From 40CM-2-70-7 sp035631315 (lineage in GTDB: Bacteria > Gemmatimonadota > Gemmatimonadetes > Gemmatimonadales > GWC2-71-9), in assembly GCA_035631315.1 (NCBI GenBank), contig DASQIZ010000014.1:1-64000 (forward strand): 64,000 nt of DNA, read 5' to 3'. Below the pieces are notes generated by a model. The model saw nothing but the letters and a program-made list of their open reading frames with translations. It was not told the DNA's origin and ran no database searches. Shown here in pieces: positions 1 through 8,569 of this stretch (the stretch's first letter is position 1; each line of letters starts with the position of its first letter). A program made the position numbers and the translations under genes.

Positions 1-1128
1 GGGGGCACGGCGGGCGGCATCAAGGTCAGCGTCGTCCTCGCCCGCGTAGGTGTCGGGCAATCCTTCCAGCTCGTAGTGACGGCGCGGGATTCGAACGGGG
101 GCGTGATTCAACACCCCACCGTCACGTACTCCTCGTCCAACACCGGCCGGGCCACCATCTCCACTGCCGGACTCATTCACGGCGTGTCATTGGGCGCCAC
201 CGATGTCCACGTCGCGGTCGGTGGCGCGACGGCGATCATTCCGGTGGTGGTGGCGACCAGTCCCGCGGGGACCCTCACCGGGGACTTGAGTGGCGCAGAC
301 TCGGTGGCGTCACGCCCCTTCACGGTGACGATCTCGTCGAAGAACGACGTCTACGTGGGCCGTCAAGACCTGCCCTACGTGCAGCGCACCCAGCTTCCAG
401 ATACCACGTTCGGCGACTCGGTTCTGGTGGGCGCCGATCCGACGGATATCACCTTCGATTTCGCCGCTACGACGGCCTATATCACGGACCAGTTCTCGAG
501 CTCCCTGGGGATCGCGCCCGTGGCCTCGGGGGCGCTGACGGACAGCATCGCCTTGCCCGGTCAGCCCTACCGCGTAGTGCTGGATCTCGGGGGCCTCACC
601 GCGTACGTCACGACCAACAACCAATTGGTGGTCCCGGTAAACCTGACGACGCATGAAGCTGGTCAGTCATGGTCGCTCGACAGTCCGTCGAACGGCCTGG
701 CCTGGTCTCCCGACGGCGTGCACATCTACGCCTCGACGTATGGCGGAATCCTGCACTCCCTGAATACGGTGACGGGAGCCGACTCGGTGGATACCCTTTC
801 GGGAAAACTGCAGGACGTAGTGGTCGCGAACGATGGGCGCACGGTGTATGTGGCGAATGAGTCCGCCGCGATGTGGGTCATCGACTCGACCGGAGCCCAC
901 CAGGCGTCCGCGGTGCAGGGTACCTTCAGCCTCGTGCTCTCGCCCGACGGAAACTTCCTGTACGCCTCCCAGCCGTCCCTCGGCAAGGTGCTGATCGTGG
1001 ATCGCGCGTCCCTCACCGTGACCAAGACGCTCGACGTCGGAGGCACGCCCCGTCGGATCGCCTTTGACCCCCTGGGGACCGTGGCGTTGATCGGCAACGA
1101 GTCAGGCTACGTGAGTATCGTGCGGTAA
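1..1128 (+). CDS. Secreted Ig-like / beta-propeller repeat protein, 5'-truncated
   Basis: The reading frame is open from base 1, so the true start lies outside the window; the GTG at 76 is internal. The first ~75 visible residues look like a bacterial Ig-like (BIG2) domain, with TYSSSNTGRATIS followed by a G-rich V-A-V strand. The remainder is a YVTN/NHL-type propeller: repeats such as WSPDGVHIYAS, VANDGRTVYVAN, LSPDGNFLYAS and FDPLGTVALIGN come about 40 residues apart. No catalytic motif is visible. Such proteins are usually exported and bind glycans or proteins at the cell surface, which is family knowledge rather than anything shown here. A factor-independent terminator follows 24 bp after the stop. 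Confidence 0.75.
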   Translation, partial: GGTAGGIKVSVVLARVGVGQSFQLVVTARDSNGGVIQHPTVTYSSSNTGRATISTAGLIHGVSLGATDVHVAVGGATAIIPVVVATSPAGTLTGDLSGADSVASRPFTVTISSKNDVYVGRQDLPYVQRTQLPDTTFGDSVLVGADPTDITFDFAATTAYITDQFSSSLGIAPVASGALTDSIALPGQPYRVVLDLGGLTAYVTTNNQLVVPVNLTTHEAGQSWSLDSPSNGLAWSPDGVHIYASTYGGILHSLNTVTGADSVDTLSGKLQDVVVANDGRTVYVANESAAMWVIDSTGAHQASAVQGTFSLVLSPDGNFLYASQPSLGKVLIVDRASLTVTKTLDVGGTPRRIAFDPLGTVALIGNESGYVSIVR

Positions 1129-1152
1129 GTCGCGTTTCCACCACATCTTGGA

Positions 1153-1183
1153 CGCCCCCGGCCCATTTCCGTAGCCGGGGGCG
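1153..1183 (+). terminator. Factor-independent terminator
   Basis: A perfect 10-bp GC-rich stem (CGCCCCCGGC at 1153-1162 with GCCGGGGGCG at 1174-1183) with an 11-nt loop is followed by TTTCTTA. It sits 24 bp after the propeller gene and 20 bp before the glycosyltransferase, so it separates the two transcription units. Confidence 0.8.
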
Positions 1184-1203
1184 TTTCTTACCTTTGTGCA
1201 CCC

Positions 1204-2379
1204 GTGCGGATCCTTATTCTCACCCACAACTACCCCCGCTCTGCCGGCGACCCGGCAGGCGCCTACGTCGCCCGGCTGGCTAACGCGGCTGCCGGAGCGG
1301 GACACGATGTTCGCGTGCTCGCGCCTCACATTGCCGGCACGAAGGAGGCCGAGAAGGACGCCGGGGGAACGGGCGTCGAACGATTCCGGTATGCGCCTGA
1401 GTCGCTGGAGCTGGTTGGCTATCGGGGTGATGTACGGGCCCGCACCCTGTTCTCGCCCGTCACGCTCCTCCTGCTGCCATTCTTTCTGTCGGGCTTCCGT
1501 CGGTCGGCGCGCCGGCTGGCGCAGGAGTTTCGGCCTGATGTCGTTCACGCGCATTGGTGGTTCCCCGGGGGCTGGGTCGCAACTGGCCTGCGCGTCCCGT
1601 ACGTCGTCACGTCCCACGGATCCGACGCCCGGCTGCTGGATCGTGGGACCTGGTTTCGGCGGTCCGCTATGCCGGTGCTTCGCGGTGCCGCGCGCGTCAC
1701 CGCGGCGTCCAGATTCCTGGCCGGCGATCTCGAGCGCCGGATGCCAGGGGTATCGGTGACCGTGACGCCGATGCCGGTGGATGTCGACCGTTTCGGCGCG
1801 GCGTTCAAGAACCCTCGCGTGGTCCCCCCGCGCATTCTCTACGCCGGCAACCTGGTAACAGGGAAGGGGGTCGACGTTCTTCTGCGCGCCGTCGCCGAGC
1901 TCAAGCAGCGGTCGGGCCCCTTTCGGGTGAAGATCCTCGGCGAAGGGCCGGAGCGCTCGTCCCTGGGCGCGCTTGCCACGGATCTTGGGATCGCCGCGGA
2001 CGTCGATTGGTCTCCGTTCGTCCCGCAGGACCGCATGCCGGGCGAGTATGGCGCCGCCACCATCACGGTGCTCCCCAGCCGCGGACAAGCGGAAGGCCTG
2101 GGCCTCACGCTGGTCGAAGCGTTGCTGGCAGGATCCGCGGTCGTGGGGACGCCGGCAGGCGGGATCCCCGAAGTCATCGAGGACGAGCAGACGGGGCTGC
2201 TCGCGCGTGATGGCGATGCCGGTCACCTCGCGACGCAAATCGAACGGCTCCTGCGCGGCGGCGAGCTGCGGCGCCGGCTCACGGCCGATGGCGCGGCGCG
2301 GATGCGCGCGACGTACGCGCCCGGCGCGGCCGCTCAGCGATTCCTCGATCTCTATGCCGAAATCGCGGGGCCCAGATGA
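1204..2379 (+). CDS. Glycosyltransferase family 4 (GT-B fold)
   Basis: A 391-residue GT-B glycosyltransferase, first gene of the glycan operon. The N-terminal half opens with RILILTHNYPRSAGDPAGAY, the usual GT4 donor/acceptor fold start. The C-terminal half has the strand ILYAGNLVTGKGVDVLL, then the GT4 EX7E signature EGLGLTLVE (near residues 300-308) and GTPAGGIPEVI, which bind the nucleotide-sugar. It should add a hexose or similar unit to a cytoplasmic lipid-linked acceptor; the sugar cannot be read from the sequence. It starts with GTG just after the upstream terminator, with no clear Shine-Dalgarno. Its stop overlaps the next start (ATGA). Confidence 0.85.
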   Translation: MRILILTHNYPRSAGDPAGAYVARLANAAAGAGHDVRVLAPHIAGTKEAEKDAGGTGVERFRYAPESLELVGYRGDVRARTLFSPVTLLLLPFFLSGFRRSARRLAQEFRPDVVHAHWWFPGGWVATGLRVPYVVTSHGSDARLLDRGTWFRRSAMPVLRGAARVTAASRFLAGDLERRMPGVSVTVTPMPVDVDRFGAAFKNPRVVPPRILYAGNLVTGKGVDVLLRAVAELKQRSGPFRVKILGEGPERSSLGALATDLGIAADVDWSPFVPQDRMPGEYGAATITVLPSRGQAEGLGLTLVEALLAGSAVVGTPAGGIPEVIEDEQTGLLARDGDAGHLATQIERLLRGGELRRRLTADGAARMRATYAPGAAAQRFLDLYAEIAGPR

Positions 2380-3419
2380 ACGTCGTGCGGCACTCCGATA
2401 TCCCATTGGGGTGGGACACCCTCGCCTGGGAGCTCGGCACCTTCTACCACCATCCGGCGTGGATCACGGGGGTGGCGCGCTGTCTCCGGTATCGCGTCCA
2501 TTGGCTGACGGTGCACGACGGAGATCGTCTGGCCGGCGGCCTGGTGCTCGCCGAGGTCCCCGGACTGCTCGGGGGCATCCGACTGGTCTCCTTTCCGTTC
2601 AGCTTCATCGCGGGCCCGATGGCCACACGAGCCGAGGTCGCGACGGCGTTGTTGGGTGAGGCCGAAGCACTCGGGCGTGAGCGGCAGGCAAAGCGGGTGG
2701 AGGTCAAACAGTTCGGTCCGACGGCGGCGGCGCCGGCGCGAGGGTGGGTCCGCACCGATCGGTATCGCACGTACCGGATCTTGCCCGAGGGTGGGGAAGC
2801 GGCGGTCTGGAAACGCCTCCATGTGACCTCGACGCAGCAACGGATCCGGAAGGGGCAGAAGGCGGGCGTGCAGGTGGTGGATGGTCGATCGCCCGAGGAC
2901 TGGCTGGCGATGGCGCGACTCGAGGAGCGGATTCAACAGGGTCACGGAGTGCCGGCGCCGCCTCGCGCCCTGTTCCTCGACGTCTGCCGGACGCTCCAGA
3001 ATGCCGGCCTTGCCGACCTCTATCTGGCCAAGGTACCCGACGGGCGGGTCGCCGCGGGGTTCGTGATGTTCAAAGGCCCACGCGAGTGGATCTATGCGTT
3101 CAGCGCGTCCGATCCCGGATTGGTGAAGGAGTATCGGCCCACCCACGTCCTGCTGTGGGCCGGATTGCAGCGGGCCGTGGCGGCCGGTGTGGTGCTCGAC
3201 CTGGGCCGGACGTCGCCGGAGCAGGGATCGCTGGCGGAATTCAAGGAGCGCTGGGGTGCGCGGGCAGACACCCTGGCATATGATTACTGGCCCGATGCCG
3301 GCGGGCTCCTGAACGCGCGCCGGGATCGTGGCGCGCTGGCCGCCGCGGCGAAGGTGTGGGCCGCATTGCCGGCCCCCGTCGCGCGCCTGGGCTCCGCACT
3401 CTACCGCTATCTGGGGTAA
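2376..3419 (+). CDS. FemAB-like GNAT acetyltransferase
   Basis: A 347-residue member of the FemAB/Acetyltransf_6 group, which are double-GNAT-fold proteins. The N-terminal lobe shows FYHHPAWITG and RLAGGLVLAEV, typical of the variety associated with exopolysaccharide clusters. The C-terminal lobe shows GFVMFKGPREWIYAFSASD, then PTHVLLWAGLQRA and DLGRTSPEQGSLAEFKERWG, the usual FemAB C-terminal signature. Homologues are found next to polysaccharide deacetylases in XrtA/PEP-CTERM regions; no exosortase is visible here. The substrate is unknown, probably an amino- or acyl-transfer step on the surface glycan. It overlaps the GT4 stop by 4 bp, so translation is probably coupled. Confidence 0.75.
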   Translation: MNVVRHSDIPLGWDTLAWELGTFYHHPAWITGVARCLRYRVHWLTVHDGDRLAGGLVLAEVPGLLGGIRLVSFPFSFIAGPMATRAEVATALLGEAEALGRERQAKRVEVKQFGPTAAAPARGWVRTDRYRTYRILPEGGEAAVWKRLHVTSTQQRIRKGQKAGVQVVDGRSPEDWLAMARLEERIQQGHGVPAPPRALFLDVCRTLQNAGLADLYLAKVPDGRVAAGFVMFKGPREWIYAFSASDPGLVKEYRPTHVLLWAGLQRAVAAGVVLDLGRTSPEQGSLAEFKERWGARADTLAYDYWPDAGGLLNARRDRGALAAAAKVWAALPAPVARLGSALYRYLG

Positions 3420-3425
3420 ACCAGC

Positions 3426-3893
3426 GTGATGCGATTCTGGTGGCGCCTCAAAAAGAAGGTGCTCAAGCGCTGGGCGCGGAACGCTTTCTTTCCCTCCTGG
3501 CGGATCCAGATGCTCCGGTGGTGCGGCTACCAGATCGGCCAGGACGTCTACATCGCCGACGAGCTGATCATCGCCGAAGAGCTCGAGGACAAGGGCAACC
3601 TGACGCTGGGAGACCGGGTCAGTATCGCACCTCGTGTGACCCTGGTGCTCTCGTCGCACCCCAACGATTCCCGCATTCGTCCGGTAGCTCCGGTGACGCG
3701 TGCGCCAATCATTATCGAAGCGGACGCCTGGCTGGGTGCGGGCGTCGTGATTCTGCCAGGCGTGCGCGTCGGGCGGGGAGCGATCGTGGGGTCGAACAGC
3801 GTGGTGACGAAAGATGTCCCGCCGCTGAACGTGGTCGCGGGTCAGCCGGCCCGGACGATTCGGGTGCTGCCGCCACCGCCTGGCTGGTCGTGA
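3426..3893 (+). CDS. Hexapeptide-repeat (left-handed beta-helix) O-acyltransferase
   Basis: A 155-residue WcaF/Maa-like acyltransferase. The basic N-terminus (RLKKKVLKRWARN) is followed by hexapeptide coils, with the predicted catalytic histidine in SSHPNDS and then PIIIEADAWLGAGVVILPG and GRGAIVGSNSVVTKDVPP. The ending VVAGQPARTIR is the standard C-terminus of this family. It likely O-acetylates a sugar of the polysaccharide made by this operon. The tandem GTG-ATG at 3426/3429 gives two possible starts; I use 3426 because CTGGGG at 3410-3415 is better spaced from it. The last codons overlap the deacetylase start (GTGA). Confidence 0.82.
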   Translation: MMRFWWRLKKKVLKRWARNAFFPSWRIQMLRWCGYQIGQDVYIADELIIAEELEDKGNLTLGDRVSIAPRVTLVLSSHPNDSRIRPVAPVTRAPIIIEADAWLGAGVVILPGVRVGRGAIVGSNSVVTKDVPPLNVVAGQPARTIRVLPPPPGWS

Positions 3894-5308
3894 TTCACGT
3901 CTCCCGTCCGGCGACCCCGCTCACGGCCGCCGAGGAGTACGGGCTGGACACCCTGCTCGATCTTTCCGGGCTATTGCGCGTGGACGACCCGTCCGCGCCC
4001 GTCGTTGCCCTTCAGCTGACCCCGGATCCCGCACCGCTCGCGCCACTCACGCCCCCCAAGGGGGGCGGGGTGGGCGGGGCTGCGGGAGTGGTGCCGCTCC
4101 CTCGCGAAATCCTGACGCACGTAACTGCCATTGCCGGCGCGGGGGCTGAGCAGGGATCGGCCCAGGCGGACCGGCATGGCCGAGTGCCCGCCGATGCGAA
4201 TCCGCTGGTGGTGGTGGGGCTCGACCGGATGCCCTTGGTGTCGCAATGGGCGCGGGCCCTGCGCACGATGGTGCAGCAGGCGGCGGGTGCCCGACTGGTG
4301 CGGTACCTGGTGCCGTGGCCTGGGGGAAGGCGCTGGGCGGCGGCGTTCACGCACGACGTGGATGTCGTGTCGGGGTGGCCGGCGTTCACGGCCCTCCGCC
4401 TCGTCGAGCTGGTTCGCAGCGGTCAGATGCGGCGGGCCGGGGCTGTGGCGGCGGCTGCCGCCGCATCGGTCCTTCGAGCGCCGGTGTGGATTGGCGTGCG
4501 CGAGGTGCTGGCCATGGAAGAAGCGCACGACGTGCATTCGACGTGGTTCGTCCTGTGTGGCCGTCCGACGCCCGCGACCTGGCGCGCGGGAGACGTGACC
4601 TACTCGATCCGTTCCCGTGGGGCTCGCCGCATCGTGGCGGCGGTGTCGGCCTCGGGGCATGAGCTGGGGGTCCACGGTTCGTTTGCAACTTCGAGGACCG
4701 ACGACGCATTCGCGAAGGAGCGCGCGGCGCTCGCGTCCGTAAATGCTGCAGAGGCCATCGGCGTGCGGCAGCATTTCCTGAAAATGCGCCCGGGGCAAAC
4801 GCAGGCCCGGATGCAGGCGGCCGGGTTCAGCTATGACGCGACGTACGGATTCTCCGACCGGAATGGCTTCCGGCTCGGTGTGGCCGACGTGGTGCGGGGC
4901 TGGGACGCGCGGGCCGGTGCCGTGACGGCGCTGGATGAGGTCCCGTTGCATTGGATGGATCGCGCGCAGAGCAAGTATCAGCGCGTCGAAGATCCGCAGG
5001 CGTGGATCGACGAGGCGGCGGACCTGGCGGAACGGTGCAAGGCCGTCGGCGGCCTGTGGGTGGGCCTTTGGCATCCGAATTTGACCGGTCCGCTGGGATT
5101 CCCCGGTGCGCCGGAGGCGTACGCGGAACTCCTCACCCGCATCGTGGGCGACCCCACCCCTCCCGTGGTGGACACGCTGGAGCGGCTGGTCGATTGGAGG
5201 CGCCAGCGTCGGTTGGCGCGCGCCCGGACCGTCCGAGAGAACGGGATGGTCGAGTGGCTGGGTGTGCCGGCGCCCATCGAGGATCAGGAGGGAAGGGCCA
5301 TTGCCTGA
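3890..5308 (+). CDS. Polysaccharide deacetylase family protein (NodB/CE4-like)
   Basis: A 472-residue protein with an N-terminal region of about 150 residues before the NodB-like domain. Visible motifs are FTHDVD (near residues 153-158; the aspartates would be the metal/base pair), STWFVL, then HELGVHGSF (near 256-264), LKMRPGQTQ and DEVPLHWMD. These match the long deacetylases of capsule and exopolysaccharide loci, which remove N-acetyl groups from glycans using a metal-bound water. The frame is open further upstream, but similarity begins after GTG 3890, which overlaps the preceding stop by 4 bp, so I start there. No signal peptide is obvious. Residues 40-60 are Pro/Gly rich and may be a linker. 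Confidence 0.78.
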   Translation: MIHVSRPATPLTAAEEYGLDTLLDLSGLLRVDDPSAPVVALQLTPDPAPLAPLTPPKGGGVGGAAGVVPLPREILTHVTAIAGAGAEQGSAQADRHGRVPADANPLVVVGLDRMPLVSQWARALRTMVQQAAGARLVRYLVPWPGGRRWAAAFTHDVDVVSGWPAFTALRLVELVRSGQMRRAGAVAAAAAASVLRAPVWIGVREVLAMEEAHDVHSTWFVLCGRPTPATWRAGDVTYSIRSRGARRIVAAVSASGHELGVHGSFATSRTDDAFAKERAALASVNAAEAIGVRQHFLKMRPGQTQARMQAAGFSYDATYGFSDRNGFRLGVADVVRGWDARAGAVTALDEVPLHWMDRAQSKYQRVEDPQAWIDEAADLAERCKAVGGLWVGLWHPNLTGPLGFPGAPEAYAELLTRIVGDPTPPVVDTLERLVDWRRQRRLARARTVRENGMVEWLGVPAPIEDQEGRAIA

Positions 5309-6227
5309 GCGCAGGTGGTGGTGGCGCGGGGTGCAGATCATAGGCGCCATAGTGCTGGTGGCGCTCGCGGTCCGATCCCTCTCCCGGAACTGGAACGATC
5401 TCCAGTCTCAGTCGATCGAATGGCGGATCAATCCCCTCTGGATCGCGCTGTCACTGGTGATCACCTGGGCTGCCTACGCCGGGCTGATCGAAGCGTGGCG
5501 GCGAGTGGTCGTGAGCCTCCGGCAACGGCTGGGGTACGGGGATGCGGCGCGGATCACGATGGTGTCCAATCTGGGGAAGTATGTGCCGGGGAAAGTGTGG
5601 GCCATTGCCGGCGCGGCCTATCTGGCACAACAGGTGGGGGTGACCAAGACGGCGGCCGTCGCATCGGCCGTCGTGCTCCAGGCCCTGGCGCTCGCCAGTG
5701 GCGTGATCCTGGTCGCGGTCCTGGCGCCTGGACTGAACGGCGTTCCGGCCGGGTATGTCATCGGCGGCGCGGCGCTCGGCGTCGCAGCCGTTGGCGGAAC
5801 GGGCGTCCTCTGTTCCCCGCGTGCCCTCGACGTCATTCAGCGACGTTTGCCGGCGTCCATCCCGCGGCTCGAGCCCATCGCGCCCGGAGTCATGCTCGCG
5901 GCACTGTGTGTGAATGCCGCCGCGTGGTGCGCGTATGGGCTCGCGTTCGTCGCCCTGACGCGTGGAGTGCTGCCGGAGGCGTCTTTGTCCTGGACCCTGG
6001 CAACGAGCGTGTTCACGACGTCGTATCTTATTGGTCTGCTGGTGGCGTTCGCCCCCGGCGGCCTGGGAGTGCGGGAGTCGATGTTCGTGCTGCTCCTGGG
6101 GGGGCCGCTGGGGGTGAAGCTTGCCGGGGCATTGGCGCTGGCCACCCGCGTGACTTTGACCATCGCCGAGCTGGGAGCCGCGGTTCCGTTCCTGTTGATT
6201 CGAACCTCCAGAGGAGTCTCACGTTGA
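5301..6227 (+). CDS. AglD/LPG-synthase-TM-type integral membrane protein (UPF0104)
   Basis: A 308-residue, multi-pass inner-membrane protein with about eight hydrophobic segments. It has the family signature SNLGKYVPGKVWAIAGAAYL near residues 92-111 and a C-terminal glycine patch, FAPGGLGVRESMFVLLLGG. The family (lysylphosphatidylglycerol synthase TM region, AglD) includes lipid flippases and proteins of polyprenyl-linked glycan assembly. It lacks the soluble aminoacyl-transfer domain of MprF. Sitting between a deacetylase and a YfhO protein, it is probably involved in moving a lipid-linked sugar across the membrane; this is inference. TTG 5301 is chosen because GGAGGGAAGG lies just upstream and the membrane domain starts at once. 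It overlaps the previous gene by 8 bp. Confidence 0.75.
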   Translation: MPERRWWWRGVQIIGAIVLVALAVRSLSRNWNDLQSQSIEWRINPLWIALSLVITWAAYAGLIEAWRRVVVSLRQRLGYGDAARITMVSNLGKYVPGKVWAIAGAAYLAQQVGVTKTAAVASAVVLQALALASGVILVAVLAPGLNGVPAGYVIGGAALGVAAVGGTGVLCSPRALDVIQRRLPASIPRLEPIAPGVMLAALCVNAAAWCAYGLAFVALTRGVLPEASLSWTLATSVFTTSYLIGLLVAFAPGGLGVRESMFVLLLGGPLGVKLAGALALATRVTLTIAELGAAVPFLLIRTSRGVSR

Positions 6228-8569
6228 CCACGCCTGGTGGACCGACGACGTATACCCCCCGGTTTCCGACCCTGACGGCTCTCGGATTCCTCTGTCTGTG
6301 GATCGCGATCCTCTCGTTGCCGATGTGGAGTGGGAAGTTCATGGCCGGGCAGCACTCCGACCAATACTCCGCCGGGTGGGCGATCCGACACTGGGGCGCA
6401 GAGCAATGGAAGGCGACCGGGCATATCCCCCTGTGGGACCCGGAGCGACTGGGTGGAGTGGTCGTTGAGGCCGGCTTCGGTGACCTCTTCTATCCTTCCG
6501 CGTGGCTGCGGCTCGTTCTGCCGACAACCGTTGCGATCGATCTGGCATTCGTGATCCATTACGTCCTCGCCGGACTTTTTCTCTTCCTGCTGTTGCGCAT
6601 GCTGTCGATCAGCTGGCTCGGGTCGTTGATCGGAGGGACCGCCTATCAGCTGACCGGTGTGATCGTTTCCTACGCCAGTCCGGGGCATGACGGGAAACTG
6701 TTCGTCAGCGCGCTCTTTCCCCTCATGCTCATTGCACTGGTGTTGGGAATCAGGCGGCGCCGGCTGGAGGGGCACGCGCTGCTCGGACTGACCGTCGGCC
6801 TCGCGCTTCTCTCGCCGCAGTATCAGACCACGCAGTACGCGTTGCTGTCGGCCGGCATCTTCGCGCTCTACCTGGCGTTTGGAGACCCGGAGGAGCTGAC
6901 GGTCAAACAGGGATTCGCCGGCGTTGGCCTGGCAGCCCTCGGTGTCGCACTGGGAATCGGCGTGTCCATGATCCAGGTGCTGCCCTTCATGCACTACATC
7001 CCGTACTCCCCGCGCTCCGGCCCGAGCGGGTACGATTGGGCGACTTCATTTGCCACACCCTTGATTCACGTTCCCGAGTTTTTCCTGTCGGGGTTCACCG
7101 GCCAGTCGTTCAACGGCGACTATTGGGGTCCGAACGGGCTCACCAAACTCCACAGCGAGTATCTGGGACTCCCGGTCATTGCGCTCGCCTTGCTCGGGTT
7201 CCGCACCGAGCGGCGACGGTTGATGAAATGGATCCTGGCGATCGGGATCTTGTTCATGCTTGTTGCGCTCGGCGACAGCACGCCGTTCTACCGGGTGTGG
7301 TACTCGCTGGTCCCCTACGTGAACAAGACGCGGGCACCCGGCATCGCCTTCTACCAGGTGGGATTCGCCGTTGCGGTCCTCGCCGCGTTGGGTACCGAGC
7401 GTCTCGAGCGAGGGGAAGGGAAGACGTGGGCGCTGAGCGGCATGATCGCCGGCGGAGCGATAGCCCTGCTCGCTGGGGTGGGCACATTTGGCGCCATTGC
7501 GACTGGGTACGCGAAGGCGCATCCGGAATTCACCTGGTCGGCTCCGGCGGCCGCGGCGGCTCAGACTCCCATCATGATCGGTGCGGTGGGCAGCGCGCTG
7601 GCGCTCCTCGTGGTGGCGGGACTTGTGTGGATCAACGGCCGGCGCCCAGTACCGCCGCCCATCTTCGCCATGGGTCTCGTCTTCCTGGTGGGTGCCGACC
7701 TGTATCGCGCCGGAGCCGGGTTCTGGCACTGGAGCGCACCCTTGACGGAGCAGATTGGGTCTGACGAGATCGTGCAGCGTCTGGCGGCGGCCCCTCGGCC
7801 CTATCGGGTATTCGACCCGGCGCCCGTATATGCGCGCGACGCGTTGATGGCCTACAACATCCCTCAGGTAACTGGGTACCACGGTTACCAGCTGCCAACC
7901 TATGTGGATCTAGTCGGCGGCGAAGATGGGGCGAACCTGCTGCACTCACCCAACCTCTGGAAGCTACTGGACGTGGAGTACCTGATCTTCCCCGATTCGA
8001 TTCGCCTGAGGGATTACACTCGGGTCCTTGGGCCGGTGCACACGACCCTGGGGAGGACCGCCTACCTGTATCAGGCGGACAGCGCGCTCGACTACGCGCG
8101 GGTGGTGTCAGCGGCGGTGAAGGCCGACACGAGCCAGATCGTTCCGACACTCATGGATCCGCGCCTCGACTACGACCGCTTGGTGCTCTTCACGCCCGAT
8201 CAACCCGTCAACCCGCTCCCAGTGACGGCCATGCCGGCCGTTCCGGCGGCGAAGGCGACCGTGACCAAGTGGGCGCCGGGGGCCATGAGCATCGCCATCA
8301 ATCCGCCGACGGACAGCGCCCGGTATCTGGTGGTGAGTGAAAACTGGTACAAGGACTGGAAGGCGACTGTGAACGGCGCCCCAGCGCCGGTGCTCCGCGG
8401 GGACGAGTCATTGATCACCGTTCCACTCCCGGCCGGCGCGCGCACGGTGGATCTCGTGTTCCAGCCCGTTGACTACGCCAAGGGGAAGACGATCACGTTC
8501 ATCTCGCTCGCCCTCATCGTTCTCCTCGGGGCGGTGCCGATGGTGCTGAGACGGATGGCCCGTGGCTGA
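6224..8569 (+). CDS. YfhO-family large membrane protein (GT-C-like)
   Basis: A 781-residue integral membrane protein of the YfhO family. An N-terminal hydrophobic helix is followed by an outer-face loop with HSDQYSAGWAIRHW and PLWDPERLGGVVVEAGFGD, where GT-C enzymes keep their acidic catalytic residues. About twelve membrane segments follow, and then a C-terminal ~200-residue soluble domain (PYRVFDPAPVYARD, VVSENWYKDWKATVNGAPAP). Gram-positive YfhO glycosylates lipoteichoic acid from an undecaprenyl-phosphate sugar. The DPM1-like GT2 immediately downstream supports a similar donor here. TTG 6224 overlaps the previous stop (TTGA) and follows GAGGAG at 6211-6216. The frame is open further upstream, but that part lies over the flippase gene. 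Confidence 0.82.
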   Translation: MTTPGGPTTYTPRFPTLTALGFLCLWIAILSLPMWSGKFMAGQHSDQYSAGWAIRHWGAEQWKATGHIPLWDPERLGGVVVEAGFGDLFYPSAWLRLVLPTTVAIDLAFVIHYVLAGLFLFLLLRMLSISWLGSLIGGTAYQLTGVIVSYASPGHDGKLFVSALFPLMLIALVLGIRRRRLEGHALLGLTVGLALLSPQYQTTQYALLSAGIFALYLAFGDPEELTVKQGFAGVGLAALGVALGIGVSMIQVLPFMHYIPYSPRSGPSGYDWATSFATPLIHVPEFFLSGFTGQSFNGDYWGPNGLTKLHSEYLGLPVIALALLGFRTERRRLMKWILAIGILFMLVALGDSTPFYRVWYSLVPYVNKTRAPGIAFYQVGFAVAVLAALGTERLERGEGKTWALSGMIAGGAIALLAGVGTFGAIATGYAKAHPEFTWSAPAAAAAQTPIMIGAVGSALALLVVAGLVWINGRRPVPPPIFAMGLVFLVGADLYRAGAGFWHWSAPLTEQIGSDEIVQRLAAAPRPYRVFDPAPVYARDALMAYNIPQVTGYHGYQLPTYVDLVGGEDGANLLHSPNLWKLLDVEYLIFPDSIRLRDYTRVLGPVHTTLGRTAYLYQADSALDYARVVSAAVKADTSQIVPTLMDPRLDYDRLVLFTPDQPVNPLPVTAMPAVPAAKATVTKWAPGAMSIAINPPTDSARYLVVSENWYKDWKATVNGAPAPVLRGDESLITVPLPAGARTVDLVFQPVDYAKGKTITFISLALIVLLGAVPMVLRRMARG

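Noticed and set aside
1204..2379. GT4 as BshA, partner of BshC
   Set aside because: Its N-terminus lacks the BshA pattern and its neighbours are polysaccharide genes, 30 kb from bshC.
1102..2406. 434-residue open frame antisense to the GT4 gene
   Set aside because: Low-complexity Arg-rich composition, no recognisable motif; the plus-strand frame has full GT4 motifs and operon coupling.
3890..4150. Pro/Gly-rich stretch as a separate small gene
   Set aside because: It is in frame with the deacetylase and is best read as an N-terminal linker region.
5315..6223. Apparent ~300-residue N-terminal extension of the YfhO protein
   Set aside because: It lies entirely over the flippase gene in another frame and is Arg-rich; TTG 6224 with GAGGAG upstream and TTGA overlap is the natural start.
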